A stretch of 64,000 nucleotides of DNA, taken from NCBI GenBank assembly GCA_025059775.1, contig JANXCW010000004.1, positions 62,001-126,000 of the forward strand, in the 5' to 3' direction. This stretch comes from Armatimonadota bacterium. GTDB taxonomy: Bacteria > Sysuimicrobiota > Sysuimicrobiia > Sysuimicrobiales > Sysuimicrobiaceae. Positions 62,730-64,000 of this stretch are shown here, piece after piece; position 1 is the stretch's first letter, and each line of letters starts with the position of its first letter. A model generated the notes under the pieces. The model had not been told where the DNA came from, searched no databases, and saw nothing but the letters and a program-made list of their open reading frames with translations. The position numbers and the translations under genes were made by a program.

Positions 62730-64000
62730 AGTTCTCCCCTCTCCTCCGGGACACCATCCGACCCCAGCTGGGCTTGCTGGCGCTGGCGGCGGGGTGCGTG
62801 CTGGTGGTGACGGCCCTGGGCTTAGCTGTGCCCTACGTGTTCGGCCGGACCATCGACGAGCTGGTAGCCCGCGCGGAAGTCCACCTCATCGAGCGGGCGG
62901 GCCTGGGGGTGCTGGGGGTGCTGGCCCTGCGCACCCTGTTCCTCTACGGTTCCATCTACGCCAACTTCGCCTTCGCGCATCGGGCCACCGCGGCCCTGCG
63001 CGGCCGCATCTTCTCCTCCCTGTTGCGATGGCCCGTGGAGCGGATCGGAGCCTGGCACAGCGGGGAGGTGCTGAGCCGCTCCCTGTCGGACACCCAGCTG
63101 GTGCACACCCATCTGTTGGTGGGACTTGTGGACCTCCTCGGCACCTTGGCCGCGTTGGCGGGAACCGTGGTCATGCTGTTCGTGCTGGAGTGGCGGCTTG
63201 CGCTCCTTACCCTCGTCATCCTCCCTGGAGTGGCGATCCTGGCCCGCCACTTCGGAGGGCAGATCCAGCGTGCGAGCGCCCAGGCCCAGCAGCAGGTGGC
63301 GGAACTTGCGACCCGCGTGCGGGACGTGGTGGCGGGCGCCAGGGTGGTACGGGCCTTCGTGCAGGAGGCCCGGGAGGAGGCCCGCTTTTCGGAAGAGAAC
63401 GCACGGCTCGTGCGGCAGCAGCTGCGGATGAGCCGCCTTGTGGCGCGCGAGGTGTGCGCCGTCACCCTGGCCACGGCCCTGGGGCTTGTGGGGTTCCTGT
63501 GGATCGGAGCCCGGCTCGTGGCCTCCGGGTGGATGACGCCCGGGAGGCTCGTGGCCTTCGTGGCCTACGTGGCCCTGGCCATCGAGCCGGGTGTGAACCT
63601 CACCCGCATGTACACGAACCTTCGACAGGCCCAGGCAGCCCTGGAGCGCATCGAGGAGGTGCTGCGCTTGCCCCTCCACACCGACCCCCCCGGTGCCCGG
63701 GACCTCCCACGCCCCCTGGGGGACATCGCCTACGAGGACGTATGGTTCGCGTACGAGCCCGGGAAATGGGCCCTGCGCGGGGTGAGCTTCCGGATCCGGC
63801 GGGGAGAACGGGTGGCCCTGGTGGGACCGAGCGGTGCGGGCAAGACCTCCATCGTCAACCTCCTCCTGCGGTTCTACGACCCCACCCGGGGACGGGTCAC
63901 CATCGGGGGGGTGGACCTGCGGGAGGTGTGTACCGCTGCCCTGCGCAGCCGGATCGGGTACGTACCGCAGGATCCCATGCTGTTCGCGGGCACGATCCGC
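62726..64000 (+). CDS. MsbA-like ABC exporter (partial, C-terminus beyond window)
   Basis: 425 residues visible. N-terminal transmembrane half (about 15-300, six helices; for example LGLLALAAGCVLVVTALGLAVPYVFG), then the start of the nucleotide-binding half with Walker A GPSGAGKTS and Q-loop YVPQDPMLFAGTIR at the window edge. Half-size exporter that works as a dimer. Coupled translation with an LpxB-like gene suggests that it flips a glycolipid; multidrug export is the alternative. Confidence 0.85.
   Translation, partial: MKFSPLLRDTIRPQLGLLALAAGCVLVVTALGLAVPYVFGRTIDELVARAEVHLIERAGLGVLGVLALRTLFLYGSIYANFAFAHRATAALRGRIFSSLLRWPVERIGAWHSGEVLSRSLSDTQLVHTHLLVGLVDLLGTLAALAGTVVMLFVLEWRLALLTLVILPGVAILARHFGGQIQRASAQAQQQVAELATRVRDVVAGARVVRAFVQEAREEARFSEENARLVRQQLRMSRLVAREVCAVTLATALGLVGFLWIGARLVASGWMTPGRLVAFVAYVALAIEPGVNLTRMYTNLRQAQAALERIEEVLRLPLHTDPPGARDLPRPLGDIAYEDVWFAYEPGKWALRGVSFRIRRGERVALVGPSGAGKTSIVNLLLRFYDPTRGRVTIGGVDLREVCTAALRSRIGYVPQDPMLFAGTIR

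Noticed and set aside
1-64000. CRISPR array, prophage, insertion sequence or toxin-antitoxin pair
   Set aside because: No regularly spaced repeats, transposase, integrase or typical small gene pair was seen on either strand.

Overview
High-GC bacterial chromosome segment, densely coded on both strands. It carries only housekeeping, vitamin, selenocysteine, DNA-repair, sugar-uptake and envelope genes; I see no prophage, transposase, CRISPR array or rRNA. Gene order (fab cluster with rpmF and yceD, rny-ymdB, lexA-miaA-mutS-mutL-miaB) and an endonuclease-type MutL fit a Terrabacteria-type lineage. An OstA/LptD-like barrel protein, an LpxB-like protein and an MsbA-like exporter suggest a diderm envelope. 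A thermophilic candidate phylum near Armatimonadota or CSP1-3 is a guess from overall character, not shown by the sequence.

Layout. 1-8560 (minus): recG, rsmD, coaD, a coiled-coil protein, yceD, rpmF, fabH, fabD, fabG, acpP and fabF (cut by the window edge), mostly with 4-base stop/start overlaps. 8632-8823 (plus): rpmB. 8820-15091 (minus): one thiamine-salvage operon behind a TPP riboswitch and terminator: two tenA genes, cytX, thiE, thiD, thiT, thiN and, at the end, hslO. 15194-18168 (minus): a vitamin B6 operon (ECF S component, PurM-superfamily protein, pdxS, pdxT) divergent from a PdxR/MocR-type regulator at 18263-19666. 19808-22814: a stand-alone RAM domain, a Gfo/Idh oxidoreductase plus DegT aminotransferase pair, a Flp-like mini-protein and an SRPBCC protein. 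22892-30170 (minus): an RNA-turnover and selenocysteine operon: rny, an unknown gene, ymdB, a PHP phosphoesterase, a zinc-ribbon membrane protein, selA, selB and the selC tRNA. 30303-40503: lexA, hflX, dapL-like, miaA, mutS, mutL and miaB.

40614-53643 is the unusual part. A LacI-family regulator heads a sugar uptake and catabolism locus in which at least eight genes are broken by single-base indels in G/C runs, nonsense codons or internal deletions, while neighbouring genes of the same locus are intact. Genes elsewhere in the window show no such lesions, so this looks like local, recent gene decay rather than poor sequence. The intact remainder is one CUT1-type permease and a CUT2-type set of two binding proteins, one ATPase and one permease.

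53640-64000: an alcohol dehydrogenase and an oligopeptide-type binding protein (minus), then envelope functions: rmlD, rmlC, a DUF2993 protein, a phosphomannomutase/phosphoglucomutase and an OstA-like barrel (minus), then an LpxB-like gene and an MsbA-like ABC exporter (plus, cut by the window end).

No stretch over 300 bases lacks a gene or recognisable gene remnant. The longest non-coding stretch (14918-15193) holds the TPP riboswitch, its terminator and an AT-rich dyad.
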